This document shows positions 8,163 to 16,311 of a DNA stretch of 53,037 bases, in pieces. The stretch covers positions 1 through 53,037 of the forward strand of contig CADAYK010000017.1 of the NCBI GenBank assembly GCA_902792105.1. Direction: 5' to 3'. The position numbers and the translations under genes were made by a program. Each line of letters starts with the position of its first letter. The stretch's first letter is position 1. Origin of the DNA: an uncultured Ruminococcus sp. (lineage in GTDB: Bacteria > Bacillota > Clostridia > Oscillospirales > Acutalibacteraceae). The notes under the pieces are model-generated. The model had not been told where the DNA came from. It was given only the letters and a program-made list of their open reading frames with translations, and did no database searches.

Positions 8163-9539
8163 TTAAAGCTTTTCCGCAATACCGGCAACACGCTGAGCCT
8201 GCGCTTTTACAAGCTCCGGCGCCGGCCCGCCGAACGCGGTGCGCTGCGAAACGCATTTTTCAAGCGAAATAGCGTTGTAAACATCTTCGTTGAATACATC
8301 GCAGACTGCCTTGTATTCTTCAATCGGCAGGCTCTCCAAATCGGTGCCGAGTTCAATGCAGCGCGCCACAAGCTCGCCCGTCGCCTTGTAAGCGTCGCGG
8401 AACGGAACACCGTTCTTTGTCAGCCAGTCGGCGCAGTCTGTCGCGTTGATGAATCCGCCTGCCGCCGCCTTGCGCATATTCTGCGGAATAACGCGCATAG
8501 TGTCAAGCATGGGGGTGAACGCCGTCAGGCACATTTTTACGGTGTCGACCGCGTCAAAAACAGCCTCTTTGTCCTCCTGCATATCCTTGTTATACGCAAG
8601 GGCAATGCCCTTCATCACGGTCAGGAGAGTCATTGTATCGCCGAAAACGCGTCCGCTTTTTCCGCGTACAAGCTCGGCTATATCGGGATTTTTTTTCTGC
8701 GGCATGATCGACGAGCCTGTTGAGAACGCGTCGTCAAGCTCGACAAACTTGAACTCCCAGCTGCACCACATAATGATTTCTTCGGAAAAGCGGCTGAGGT
8801 GAACCATGATTATCGAGAGGACAGAGGCAAACTCAATGCAGAAGTCGCGGTCGGAAACACCGTCAAGCGAGTTGTTTGTTATTCTGTCAAAGCCAAGCAG
8901 CTCGGCTGTGATTGTTCTGTCGATCGGATAGGTCGTGCCTGCCAGTGCACAGGAGCCGAGCGGCATTTCATCCATGCGCTTCAGGCAGTCCTCCAAACGT
9001 GAAACGTCGCGCAGCAGCATTTCGCCGTAAGCAAGCAGATGGTGCCCGAAGGTGATCGGCTGCGCTCTTTGAAGGTGGGTGTAGCCGGGCATAACGGTGT
9101 TGCTGTATTCTTCGGCTTTGCCCGCAATAACCTTGATTAAATCAACAACAAGCTTTTTTACATTTACAACCTCTTTTTTGAGGTAAAGCTTAATGTCAAG
9201 CGCAACCTGGTCGTTTCGGCTGCGCGAGGTGTGCAGCCTTTTGCCGTTGTCGCCGATTCTCTTTGTCAGCTCGCCCTCGATAAAGGTGTGAATATCCTCC
9301 GCCTCGGGATCGATCTGCAGCTTGCCGTTTTCGATGTCGGCAAGTATTTTGTTCAGACCCTGAATAATGTCCTTTACACTTTCTTCGCTGATAATTCCGC
9401 ATTTGCCGAGCATTGTTGCGTGCGCAATGCTGCCTTCGATATCCTCGCGGAACATACGGCTGTCAAAAGAGATAGAGCTGTTAAAGTCGTTTGTGGTTTT
9501 TGAAAGCTCCTTTTTGAAGCGTCCTTTCCAAAGCTGCAT
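8163..9539 (-). CDS. argH: Argininosuccinate lyase
   Basis: A 458-residue member of the fumarase/aspartase superfamily that splits argininosuccinate into arginine and fumarate. It begins MQLWKGRFKKELSKTTNDFNSS and carries HTSRSRNDQVALD (residues 102-114), GYTHLQRAQPITFGHHL with the catalytic His, and the superfamily signature GSSIMPQKKNPD with the catalytic Ser loop. Full length. RBS GGAGGT lies a few bases before ATG. It is the second gene of the operon; the 91-bp gap to argG holds a strong hairpin. Confidence 0.96.
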   Translation of the reverse strand: MQLWKGRFKKELSKTTNDFNSSISFDSRMFREDIEGSIAHATMLGKCGIISEESVKDIIQGLNKILADIENGKLQIDPEAEDIHTFIEGELTKRIGDNGKRLHTSRSRNDQVALDIKLYLKKEVVNVKKLVVDLIKVIAGKAEEYSNTVMPGYTHLQRAQPITFGHHLLAYGEMLLRDVSRLEDCLKRMDEMPLGSCALAGTTYPIDRTITAELLGFDRITNNSLDGVSDRDFCIEFASVLSIIMVHLSRFSEEIIMWCSWEFKFVELDDAFSTGSSIMPQKKNPDIAELVRGKSGRVFGDTMTLLTVMKGIALAYNKDMQEDKEAVFDAVDTVKMCLTAFTPMLDTMRVIPQNMRKAAAGGFINATDCADWLTKNGVPFRDAYKATGELVARCIELGTDLESLPIEEYKAVCDVFNEDVYNAISLEKCVSQRTAFGGPAPELVKAQAQRVAGIAEKL

Positions 9540-9577
9540 TTTTACCTCCGAAAACTATCCTTATAAAAACACTTTAT

Positions 9578-9609
9578 GGGCAGGGATATTGTAAGCTTGA
9601 TCCCTGCCC
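9578..9609 (-). other. Perfect 10-bp stem-loop between argG and argH
   Basis: GGGCAGGGAT (9578-9587) and ATCCCTGCCC (9600-9609) form a perfect 10-bp stem with a 12-nt loop in the argG-argH spacer. There is no U tract on either side, so it does not look like a simple terminator. An mRNA-stabilising, processing or partial-attenuation role is possible. Confidence 0.7.
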
Positions 9610-9630
9610 GAACATTAAAGAATAATATAA

Positions 9631-10854
9631 TTATTTAATAAGACCTTTTTTAGCCCTGACCTTAATGGGAAGACCGAACAGATTGATGAAGCCTGCGCTG
9701 TCGTTCTGGTCGTAAACCTCGTCCTCGTCAAAGGTCGCGATTTCCTCGTCATAGAGTGAGTAGGGGCTTGTAACGCCTGCGTCAATGATGTTGCCCTTGT
9801 AGAGCTTAAGCTTAACGTCGCCGGTCACATACTCCTGAGTGCTGTCGACGAATGCCGACATAGCCTCGCGCAGAGGTGTGTACCATTTGCCGTCATAAAC
9901 CAAATCCGCAAAGGTGTTGGCAAGGTTCTGTTTGTAGTGCAGGGTGTCCTTGTCAAGGCAAATTTCCTCAAGCTTTGCGTGAGCAGCGTAAAGCACTGTT
10001 CCGCCGGGTGTTTCATAAACGCCGCGCGCCTTCATGCCTACAAGGCGGTTTTCCACGATGTCGGTAATGCCTACGCCGTTTCTTCCGCCGATTTCGTTGA
10101 GCTTTTCAATCATCTCAACCGAACCGACCTTTTCGCCGTTGAGTTTTACGGGAATGCCCTTTTCAAAAGAAATTGTAACGTACTCGGGAGTGTCGGGAGC
10201 CTGCTCGGGAGATACGCCCATCTCAAGGAAGCCTTCCTTGTTGTATGTCGGCTCGTTTGCCGGATCCTCAAGGTCAAGTCCCTCGTGGCTGAGGTGCCAA
10301 AGGTTTTTGTCCTTGGAATAGTTTGTTTCTCTGTTTATCTTAAGAGGAATGTTCTTTGCCTCGGCGTAAGCGATTTCTTCCTCACGGGACTTGAATTCCC
10401 ATGTTCTCCAGGGAGCGATGATCTTCATATCGGGTGCGTAAGCCTTGATCGCAAGCTCAAAACGAACCTGATCGTTGCCCTTGCCTGTGCAGCCGTGGCA
10501 AATTGCGTCCGCGCCTTCCGCTTTTGCGATTTCAACGATTCTCTTGGCGATAACGGGGCGCGCGAAGCTTGTGCCCAAAAGATATTTTCCCTCGTAAACC
10601 GCACCTGCCTTGATGGTGGGGAATACATATTCTTCAACAAATTCCTTGTTTAAGTCCTCGATATAAAGCTTTGAAGCGCCTGTGGCAATAGCCTTTTCCT
10701 CAAGGCCGTCAAGCTCTGTGCCCTGACCTACGTTTCCCGAAACCGCGATAACCTCGCAGTTGTCATAGTTTTCCTTGAGCCAGGGGATGATGATCGATGT
10801 ATCGAGACCGCCCGAATAAGCGAGCACTACTTTTTTGATTTTATTGTCTGCCAT
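9631..10854 (-). CDS. argG: Argininosuccinate synthase
   Basis: A 407-residue ATP-dependent ligase joining citrulline and aspartate. The N-terminal PP-loop reads [20 protein letters not shown] (residues 9-28). [14 protein letters not shown] (residues 119-132) and APWRTWEF are also typical, as is the ending with Lys/Arg-rich residues. Full length. ATG 10854 has RBS GGAGGT. It is the first gene of the eight-gene arginine operon and lies directly behind the promoter and ARG box described below, so operon control probably acts here. Confidence 0.96.
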   Translation of the reverse strand: MADNKIKKVVLAYSGGLDTSIIIPWLKENYDNCEVIAVSGNVGQGTELDGLEEKAIATGASKLYIEDLNKEFVEEYVFPTIKAGAVYEGKYLLGTSFARPVIAKRIVEIAKAEGADAICHGCTGKGNDQVRFELAIKAYAPDMKIIAPWRTWEFKSREEEIAYAEAKNIPLKINRETNYSKDKNLWHLSHEGLDLEDPANEPTYNKEGFLEMGVSPEQAPDTPEYVTISFEKGIPVKLNGEKVGSVEMIEKLNEIGGRNGVGITDIVENRLVGMKARGVYETPGGTVLYAAHAKLEEICLDKDTLHYKQNLANTFADLVYDGKWYTPLREAMSAFVDSTQEYVTGDVKLKLYKGNIIDAGVTSPYSLYDEEIATFDEDEVYDQNDSAGFINLFGLPIKVRAKKGLIK

Positions 10855-10888
10855 TGCTTTTACCTCCGTAATTTTATGTTTCTATTAC

Positions 10889-10916
10889 ATTATACTCCTT
10901 GTTAAAAAAAAATCAA
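10889..10916 (-). promoter_or_regulatory. Promoter of the arginine operon
   Basis: On the minus strand, TTGATT (10911-10916), a 16-bp spacer and TATAAT (10889-10894) precede the argG start by about 35 bp. An ARG-box palindrome lies 8 bp upstream of the -35 element. Confidence 0.75.
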
Positions 10917-10924
10917 GTGTTTTT

Positions 10925-10938
10925 TGAATAAATATTCA
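10925..10938. promoter_or_regulatory. ARG box (ArgR/AhrC operator) near the argG promoter
   Basis: TGAATAAATATTCA has perfect 6-bp arms around two central bases and matches the core of the ArgR/AhrC operator consensus (TGAATWWWWATTCA). It sits just upstream of the argG -35 element. Confidence 0.75.
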
Positions 10939-11080
10939 ATTTTTTGTCTTTGCACAAAATTAAAGTGTTTTAATAAATAAAATAGCTTATTTAGCTGAAA
11001 AATAACTGAAAATTCGTTGATAACTCAAATTTATCACCCACGGAGCAGCGGTCTTTATAAGAAAAAATATGCAATCTCTT

Positions 11081-11094
11081 TGAAATAATATTCA
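11081..11094. promoter_or_regulatory. Second ARG-box-like site
   Basis: TGAAATAATATTCA resembles the ArgR core with one shifted base in the left arm, and is followed by a half-site TGAATA at 11101-11106. Together with the site at 11122 it makes a cluster, which hexameric ArgR proteins commonly bind. Confidence 0.5.
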
Positions 11095-11120
11095 TTATCT
11101 TGAATATTTGCGCCATAATA

Positions 11121-11149
11121 TTGAATAATATTCAAAACTGTGCTATACT
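11121..11149 (+). promoter_or_regulatory. Promoter of the flavin-reductase-like gene
   Basis: TTGAAT (11121-11126), a 17-bp spacer and TATACT (11144-11149), about 50 bp before ATG 11201. The -35 element is shared with an ARG box. Confidence 0.65.
11122..11134. promoter_or_regulatory. ARG box overlapping the divergent promoter
   Basis: TGAATAATATTCA is a perfect palindrome with 6-bp arms and a single central base. It overlaps the -35 element (11121-11126) and spacer of the promoter reading to the flavin-reductase-like gene, a position expected for repression. Confidence 0.7.
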
Positions 11150-11200
11150 AAAAACATACAGATGACTATACTATATATAATGAAAAACAGGAGGCAGAAC

Positions 11201-11707
11201 ATGTCAGAATTTAAAGAGATCAGCGCGAGTGAAATCAGTGATAATCCGTTTAAACTAATAGGCAGCGACTGGGCTTTGGTAACCGCAGGCAACAGCCAAG
11301 GCTTCAACACCATGACCGTAAGCTGGGGCGGCGCGGGTATTATGTGGAACAAACCCGTTGCATTTACATTTATCCGTCCGCAGCGATACACCTTTGAGTT
11401 CATTGAGAACAACGGTTATTTTACCATGAGCTTTTTTGATGAAAGCTTTCGCAGCGCGCTTAACTTTTGCGGAACAAAAAGCGGACGCGACACAGACAAG
11501 GTCAAGGAAACAGGGCTTACGCCTGCCTTTACCGAAGAAGGCGTGCCCTATTTTGAGGAGGCAAGGCTTGTTTTGGTTTGCAAAAAGCTTTACGCTCAAA
11601 ATTTAAACGAGGAGAGTATTGTTGAACCCTCGGTAAAAAGCTTTTACAACGGCGATTATCACAAGATGTATGTCAGTGAAATTGTTAAGATTTTCACAAA
11701 ATCTTAA
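11201..11707 (+). CDS. Flavin reductase-like (FMN-binding split barrel) protein
   Basis: A 168-residue protein of the flavin reductase-like split-barrel family. It starts MSEFKEISASEISDNPFKLIG and contains WALVTAGNSQGFNTMTVSWGGAGIMW and the run VAFTFIRPQRYTFEFIENNGYFTMSFF, which place FMN between the barrel strands in this family. A longer frame begins at 11162, but ATG 11201 has a GGAGG ribosome binding site and a sensible N-terminus. It is monocistronic and divergent from the arginine operon, with an ARG box on its promoter. This suggests a redox reaction tied to arginine status; the substrate is unknown. Confidence 0.75.
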   Translation: MSEFKEISASEISDNPFKLIGSDWALVTAGNSQGFNTMTVSWGGAGIMWNKPVAFTFIRPQRYTFEFIENNGYFTMSFFDESFRSALNFCGTKSGRDTDKVKETGLTPAFTEEGVPYFEEARLVLVCKKLYAQNLNEESIVEPSVKSFYNGDYHKMYVSEIVKIFTKS

Positions 11708-11715
11708 AAAACGTG

Positions 11716-11744
11716 TTGACAAACAGCAAAACACGTAGTATAAT
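11716..11744 (+). promoter_or_regulatory. Consensus promoter of the 5S rRNA gene
   Basis: TTGACA (11716-11721), a 17-bp spacer and TATAAT (11739-11744) are a perfect housekeeping consensus. Transcription would begin about 30 bp before the 5S sequence. Confidence 0.85.
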
Positions 11745-11780
11745 GAGTGCTGTCCTTCAAAAAAGGGCAGCATATATTAA

Positions 11781-11897
11781 GTTGGTGTCGATGACGCTGA
11801 GGGTCCACCTGTTCCCATACCGAACACAGAAGTTAAGCTCAGTGGTGCCGACGATAGTGGTCTGGAGACGGGCTGTTAAAATAGGGAGATGCCAACA
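11781..11897 (+). rRNA. rrf: 5S ribosomal RNA, free-standing
   Basis: About 117 nt containing the universal 5S block ACCTGTTCCCATACCGAACA followed by CAGAAGTTAAGC. The ends GTTGGTGTCGATGACGC and GGGAGATGCCAAC can pair as helix I (TTGG.../...CCAA). The 5' and 3' ends are estimated from that pairing. No 16S, 23S or tRNA sequence flanks it. It has its own promoter and terminator, so it is not part of a complete rrn operon within the window. Confidence 0.93.
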
Positions 11898-11904
11898 TTA
11901 TGAA

Positions 11905-11935
11905 AGTGTCCACCCAGCAGGGTGGGCGTTTTTTT
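11905..11935 (+). terminator. Terminator of the 5S rRNA gene
   Basis: The stem CCACCC (11910-11915) with GGGTGG (11920-11925), extended by G-U and G-C pairs, is followed by seven T residues. It lies immediately after the 5S sequence. Confidence 0.9.
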
Positions 11936-11968
11936 ATACTATTCTTAACCGTAAACGCGGAGGATATT

Positions 11969-13027
11969 ATGTTGGATTCTATTACAAATACACTGTCGGT
12001 GTGGGAAAGTCTTAAAACCTGCAGCAAGCCCGTTGTGCTCTACGGAATGGGCGACGGTGCCGACAAGGTGCTCGCGGCATTTGAAAAGTACGGAATAAAA
12101 GCTTCGGCTGTAATGGCAAGCGATGATTTTGTGCGCGGTCAAAGCTTTCACGGCTTCCGCGTAAAAAAACTCGGCGAGCTCGAACGGGAATACGGCGATT
12201 TTGTTATTGCGCTGTGCTTCGCAAGTCAGCTCCCGGAAGTTATGGATCATATTAAGGAGGTCGCTCAAAAGCACACAACGCTTGTACCGAGCGTTCCGGT
12301 TTTCGGCGATGTTATCTTTGACGGCGGATTTACCGAAAAATACCGTGAAGGCATAGAATCGGCATACATGCTTTTAGAGGACGGTTTGTCACGCCGAGTA
12401 TATGAAAATGTGCTCAGGTTTTATTATACGGGTAAAATGGAGCTGCTCGACGAAATCACTACCGCTAAGGACGAGGCGTTTAATAATATTTTAAAACTCG
12501 GTCAAAACGAGCTTTATTTGGATTTAGGAGCCTACAACGGCGATACAATCGACGAGTTTCTGCATTACAGCGGCGGAAGCTACCGCAAAATCGTAGCCCT
12601 TGAGCCGAACGGAAAGAACTACAAAAAGCTAAGCGAGCATTGCTTGGGTATGAAAAACACCGAGCTTTGGCAGCTCGGCGCATACAGCCACAACACAATA
12701 CTAACCTTTAACAACAAGGCAGGGCGAAACAGCGCTATTTCGGATTCCGGCGTTCAAACCCATGTTGCCGCGGTCGACACAATACTTTGCGGCGCGGCGG
12801 CTACTTACATTAAAGCCGACGTTGAGGGAGCGGACTTTGAAACGCTTATCGGCGCAAAAAATACGCTGAAAAACTTTAAGCCTAAGCTAAATTTCTCAGC
12901 GTATCACAGGTTCGAGGATATTTTCAGACTTCCGCTTCTCATAAAAAAGCTGAACCCCGAATACAAAATATACTTGCGCCATCATCCGTACATTCCGGCG
13001 TGGGACACTAACCTTTACTGCGTTTAA
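11969..13027 (+). CDS. FkbM-family methyltransferase
   Basis: A 352-residue protein. The N-terminal part has a nucleotide-binding-like segment PVVLYGMGDGADKVLAAFEK followed by alternating strands and helices to about 100. The C-terminal half is a FkbM (Methyltransf_21) domain: LYLDLGAYNGDTIDEF is SAM motif I, KIVALEPNGKNYKKL is motif II, and YIKADVEGADFETLIGAK is the family signature. FkbM enzymes O-methylate sugars, polyketides or peptides; the substrate here is unknown. A longer frame begins inside the 5S terminator, but ATG 11969 follows CGGAGGA and is the likely start. It ends 4 bp into the convergent gene at 13024. Confidence 0.8.
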   Translation: MLDSITNTLSVWESLKTCSKPVVLYGMGDGADKVLAAFEKYGIKASAVMASDDFVRGQSFHGFRVKKLGELEREYGDFVIALCFASQLPEVMDHIKEVAQKHTTLVPSVPVFGDVIFDGGFTEKYREGIESAYMLLEDGLSRRVYENVLRFYYTGKMELLDEITTAKDEAFNNILKLGQNELYLDLGAYNGDTIDEFLHYSGGSYRKIVALEPNGKNYKKLSEHCLGMKNTELWQLGAYSHNTILTFNNKAGRNSAISDSGVQTHVAAVDTILCGAAATYIKADVEGADFETLIGAKNTLKNFKPKLNFSAYHRFEDIFRLPLLIKKLNPEYKIYLRHHPYIPAWDTNLYCV

Positions 13028-13629
13028 TACTTGTCGTCCTCAAGCAGCTTGTCGATGTCCGACATATATTTATCATAATCAAAATCATCTTCGTCAATAG
13101 ACGGAGCTTTTTCGGCGGCGGGAGCGGTTTCCACGCTGCCGCTTTCTTTTTGCTGATTTTCGGCACGTTCGCGCCTTGCGGAATTAACCGAGCTTTCCCT
13201 GTTGATTCTGCGGCTTTCGCGTTCGTCGCGGCGCTTTGCCCTCAGCAGAACCTCTTCCGCCTTTTTCTGATCCTGCTTTTCCTTTTTATGGCGTTCTTCG
13301 CCGAAAACAAGGTCGCCCAAAAACAGTCCGAAAACGCCTGCGACAAGGTACAGCGCAAGCAGAATAATTGAAAACAGGCTGAAACCGCCAAGGTAAATGA
13401 ACATCGTAAACAAAAACGCGATCGGCGCAATAAGCGCGAACAGAAAATCAAGTCCGTTTTTGGCGCTGAAGAAAGCGGCGCAGCCTACAGCCGTCAGCAG
13501 AAAAATGAAGTAATAAAGCACGGGTGTAAAGTTACCTTTGTCCGCCCCCATAAAGAACAGCGGCGTTATAAGATAAACCGCCAAAATAACCAAAGCGTAG
13601 GGCAAATATTTTTTTACAAGACTTTTCAT
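13024..13629 (-). CDS. Small membrane protein with charged cytoplasmic tail
   Basis: A 201-residue protein of unknown function starting MKSLVKKYLPY at ATG 13629 with GGAGG upstream; an extended frame to 13686 lacks a good start. Four hydrophobic segments (about 9-29, 35-54, 60-83 and 87-110) are followed by a highly charged tail with KEKQDQKKAEEVLLRAKRRDERESRR and an acidic end DEDDFDYDKYMSDIDKLLEDD. The layout suggests a membrane anchor with a cytoplasmic coiled or disordered tail. Its stop codon overlaps the stop of the convergent FkbM gene. No family could be named. Confidence 0.65.
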   Translation of the reverse strand: MKSLVKKYLPYALVILAVYLITPLFFMGADKGNFTPVLYYFIFLLTAVGCAAFFSAKNGLDFLFALIAPIAFLFTMFIYLGGFSLFSIILLALYLVAGVFGLFLGDLVFGEERHKKEKQDQKKAEEVLLRAKRRDERESRRINRESSVNSARRERAENQQKESGSVETAPAAEKAPSIDEDDFDYDKYMSDIDKLLEDDKY

Positions 13630-13785
13630 TGATAACCTCCTGATAAAAATGAAGATTGCAAAATACCGTTTAACGTTTTTTATCAATAGTATAAACCTAT
13701 TATACTATAGTTTTAAAAAAAATCAAGTTTTAAGGGACTTGTTGTAAAAAACTGTTAAGCATTGCCGTCAGCGGCGAAAAACAGA

Positions 13786-13814
13786 TTGACAATAAGGGCA
13801 AAATAGACTAAAAT
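13786..13814 (+). promoter_or_regulatory. Promoter of the mgtE transcript
   Basis: TTGACA (13786-13791), a 17-bp spacer and TAAAAT (13809-13814). It predicts a leader of about 230 nt before mgtE, unusually long for this window. Confidence 0.8.
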
Positions 13815-13833
13815 AATATTGTGTATGGGTTTT

Positions 13834-13987
13834 GCCCGAGTATTATTTTGTGAGGTGAAAAATTAATGGACGCAGACGGAAATTTAGGCGGAGTTCCCGG
13901 GCGAAGTAGAAATGAACGTCAATACCGCGTTCATTTTGTTTAAAGTATCACCCTGTAATTACCGCTTTACTGTAATTGCGCGGTAAT
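13834..13987 (+). promoter_or_regulatory. Structured leader upstream of mgtE
   Basis: Three pairings can be drawn: GCCCG (13834-13838) with CGGGC (13898-13902); AATGAACG (13911-13918) with CGTTCATT (13928-13935) followed by TTGTTT; and ATTACCGC (13958-13965) with GCGGTAAT (13980-13987) followed by ATTTTAAATTTT. The second and third look terminator-like. A magnesium riboswitch would be expected in front of mgtE, but the conserved ykoK/M-box blocks are not recognisable. The first pairing encloses the start of the leader ORF at 13866. Confidence 0.5.
13866..13943 (+). CDS. Putative leader peptide upstream of mgtE
   Basis: A 25-codon open frame with a GAGGTG ribosome binding site 8 nt before its ATG. 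It encodes MDADGNLGGVPGR, then a basic stretch (SRNERQYR) and ends VHFV before TAA at 13941. Its last third runs through a terminator-like hairpin (13911-13935). Leader peptides with acidic or proline-containing N-termini sense low magnesium in enterobacterial mgtA/mgtL; the position here before a magnesium transporter suggests a similar role, but that is inference. It could also be a chance frame. Confidence 0.4.
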   Translation: MDADGNLGGVPGRSRNERQYRVHFV

Positions 13988-14049
13988 ATTTTAAATTTTA
14001 CCCACGAACTCGTCTTTCCACGATGCATTAAAACGCCGGAGGAGGAGAG

Positions 14050-15429
14050 ATGATGGTTCAGGTTAATGTAACCCTTACCGAAACAATCAAGGTGTTGCTG
14101 GAGGAAAAAAAGTACGGCACACTCAGGGACATTCTGGTTACCATGAAGCCGTATGATATTGCCGCGGTTTTTGAGGAGCTCCAGGATGAAAAAACACCTA
14201 TTTTATTCAGGATTCTGCCCAAGGAGCTCGCGGCGGAAACCTTTGTTGAAATGGACGACGAAACACAGGAATTTTTGATTCACGGCTTCAGCGACAGCGA
14301 GCTTAAAGAGGTTGTTGACGAGCTGTTTGTGGACGACGCGGTCGATCTTATTGAGGAAATGCCCGCCAACGTCGTCAAAAGAATACTGCGCCAGGCGGAC
14401 AAGGATATGCGCAGGCAGATCAACGAGCTGTTAAAGTATCCCGAGGACAGCGCCGGTTCAATTATGACAACCGAGTTTATTATGCTTCGTCCCGATATGA
14501 CCGCCGAAATGGCAATTAAACGTATCAGACGCACCGGTGTTGACAAGGAAACGATCTACACCTGTTATGTTAACGATAAAAACAACAAGCTTATCGGAAT
14601 AACTACGGTCAAAGACCTTCTGCTTGCCGAGGATGACACCCGGGTAGAGGATATGATGGAGGAAAACGTTATTTCCGTTCACACCCTTGACGACCAGGAA
14701 AAGGTTGCCCAGATGTTTTCAAACTATAACTTCCTCGCGCTTCCCGTTGTTGACAACGAAATGCGCCTTGTCGGCATTGTTACGATCGACGACGCCATTG
14801 ACGTCATCCAGGAAGAGGCAACCGAGGATATCGAAAAAATGGCGGCGGTATTGCCTTCCGACAAGCCGTATATGCGCACGGGTGTATTCGGACTTTACCG
14901 CAAGCGCGCGCCGTGGCTGCTCATTCTTATGCTGTCGGCTACGTTTACAAGTACGATAATTTCGTCGTTCGACGGCATTTTGGCTCAGATAATTATTCTG
15001 TCCTCGTTTATTCCCATGATTACAGGCTCGGGCGGTAACGCCGGTTCGCAGGCTTCGGTTTCGGTAATCCGTGCCCTGTCGCTGGGAGAAATTGAGTTCA
15101 GAAATATCTTGTCGGTACTCTGGAAGGAAATCCGGGTTGCCGTGCTTTGCGGACTTACCCTTGCGGTCGCTAACTTCTTTAAGCTGCTGTTTTTCGATTT
15201 GCGCAACTACACGGGAGCCGGAAGTTCTATTGAGATCGCCTTTGTGGTTTCGGCAACTTTGGTTGGTACAATCGTAATGGCGAAAATTGTCGGTGCAAGT
15301 CTGCCTATATTGGCTAACAAAGTCGGCTTTGACCCTGCGGTTATGGCAAACCCGCTTATTTCTACGGTCTGCGACTCGCTGTCGCTTTTGATCTACTTTG
15401 CCGTAGCAAAAATGTTATTGCCGCTTTAA
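14050..15429 (+). CDS. mgtE: MgtE-type magnesium transporter
   Basis: A 459-residue magnesium channel/transporter. Domains in order are an MgtE N-domain (about 30-135, helical repeats such as DDAVDLIEEMPANVVKRIL), two CBS domains (about 138-195 and 200-257), a connecting helix, and five membrane segments (about 285-455). The permeation-region motif ITGSGGNAGSQASVSVIRALSLGEI is well conserved. Cytoplasmic N and CBS domains gate the pore by binding Mg2+ in the family. Two in-frame ATGs start the gene; the first follows a strong GGAGGAGGAG. It is expressed from the long leader described above and is followed 24 bp later by a peptidase gene. Confidence 0.93.
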   Translation: MMVQVNVTLTETIKVLLEEKKYGTLRDILVTMKPYDIAAVFEELQDEKTPILFRILPKELAAETFVEMDDETQEFLIHGFSDSELKEVVDELFVDDAVDLIEEMPANVVKRILRQADKDMRRQINELLKYPEDSAGSIMTTEFIMLRPDMTAEMAIKRIRRTGVDKETIYTCYVNDKNNKLIGITTVKDLLLAEDDTRVEDMMEENVISVHTLDDQEKVAQMFSNYNFLALPVVDNEMRLVGIVTIDDAIDVIQEEATEDIEKMAAVLPSDKPYMRTGVFGLYRKRAPWLLILMLSATFTSTIISSFDGILAQIIILSSFIPMITGSGGNAGSQASVSVIRALSLGEIEFRNILSVLWKEIRVAVLCGLTLAVANFFKLLFFDLRNYTGAGSSIEIAFVVSATLVGTIVMAKIVGASLPILANKVGFDPAVMANPLISTVCDSLSLLIYFAVAKMLLPL

Positions 15430-15453
15430 TAGATTTTTAGGGAAAGAAGGGAA

Positions 15454-16311
15454 ATGATGAGCAGCAGAAACCGCAGAAACAGCGGGAACCGCAAAAACGG
15501 CAGAAGCCGCAGGAACTCAAGACGGAAAAATTCGGGCTCAATGGCAGGATTTTTAACTGTTTCGGCTGTTATCATCGTGGTTCTTCTTGTAATAATCAAC
15601 GCTGCGCCCATAGCTCCAAAGCCAAAGCCAAAGCCGGTTGAGATAAAAACCGAGGAAACCCAGCCCGTCACCGAACCGCAGAGCTTTCAAATTCAGGGAG
15701 TGCCTATTGTTTCGCAGAACGAGCTTAAGGCAGGTTGTGAAACCTACGCGTGCACAATGCTGCTTAAAAGCCTCGGCTTTGACACCGACGAATTCGATTT
15801 TGCCGAAAACTACCTTATTTGCTCACCGATAAGCTACGGCGATGACGGAACGCGTTTCGGACCCGACATGTATTCGGCGTTCGCCGGAACCGTTGAAAAC
15901 GGCTACGGAATATACTCGCCTGCAATGGCAAAGTCAATGAATAAGTTTTTTGAGGCGAAAAAGTCCAAGCTGAAAGCCACCTCGGTTGTCGGCGAAACCC
16001 TTGAAAGCCTTTGCCAAAAATACGTCAAAAACGGAATCAGCGTAATGGTTTGGGCGACAACTTACATGCAGGAGCCATATGAAAAGGCATCGTGGGTTGT
16101 TGATTTTGTTGACGAAAACGCCAAGACAAAAAAGGGCGATACATTTACATGGCTTCAAAACGAGCACTGCATGGTGCTTATCGGCTATGACCAAAAGGAT
16201 TACTTTATGGCGGACTCGGTTGCCGGCAAGGTGTCCCACTTTGAAAAGAAGCTTGCCGAGCAAAGGTTTAAGGAGCTCGGTTCTCAGGCGATCGTAGCCA
16301 TAGAGCAGTAA
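15454..16311 (+). CDS. Membrane-anchored C39-like cysteine peptidase
   Basis: A 285-residue protein with a very basic Arg/Asn/Ser-rich N-terminus (1-30), one membrane segment (about 31-49), a Pro/Lys linker (52-62) and a C-terminal Peptidase_C39_2-type domain. The presumed catalytic Cys is in ELKAGCETYACTMLLKSLGF (about 89-108), the His in QNEHCMVLIGYD (about 234), and the third polar residue in FMADSVAGK. This papain-like domain is found in exported proteins of Firmicutes, but the substrate is unknown. It is probably co-transcribed with mgtE, since the gap is 24 bp with no terminator; a hairpin terminator follows it. Confidence 0.75.
   Translation: MMSSRNRRNSGNRKNGRSRRNSRRKNSGSMAGFLTVSAVIIVVLLVIINAAPIAPKPKPKPVEIKTEETQPVTEPQSFQIQGVPIVSQNELKAGCETYACTMLLKSLGFDTDEFDFAENYLICSPISYGDDGTRFGPDMYSAFAGTVENGYGIYSPAMAKSMNKFFEAKKSKLKATSVVGETLESLCQKYVKNGISVMVWATTYMQEPYEKASWVVDFVDENAKTKKGDTFTWLQNEHCMVLIGYDQKDYFMADSVAGKVSHFEKKLAEQRFKELGSQAIVAIEQ

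Noticed and set aside
11900-11968. Extended N-terminus of the FkbM protein from ATG 11900
   Set aside because: It would be encoded by the 5S terminator and lacks a ribosome binding site, whereas ATG 11969 has CGGAGGA.
13815-14049. M-box (ykoK) magnesium riboswitch before mgtE
   Set aside because: Expected by function, but the conserved blocks could not be aligned by eye; only GAGGTGA resembles a part of them. Kept as an unassigned structured leader.
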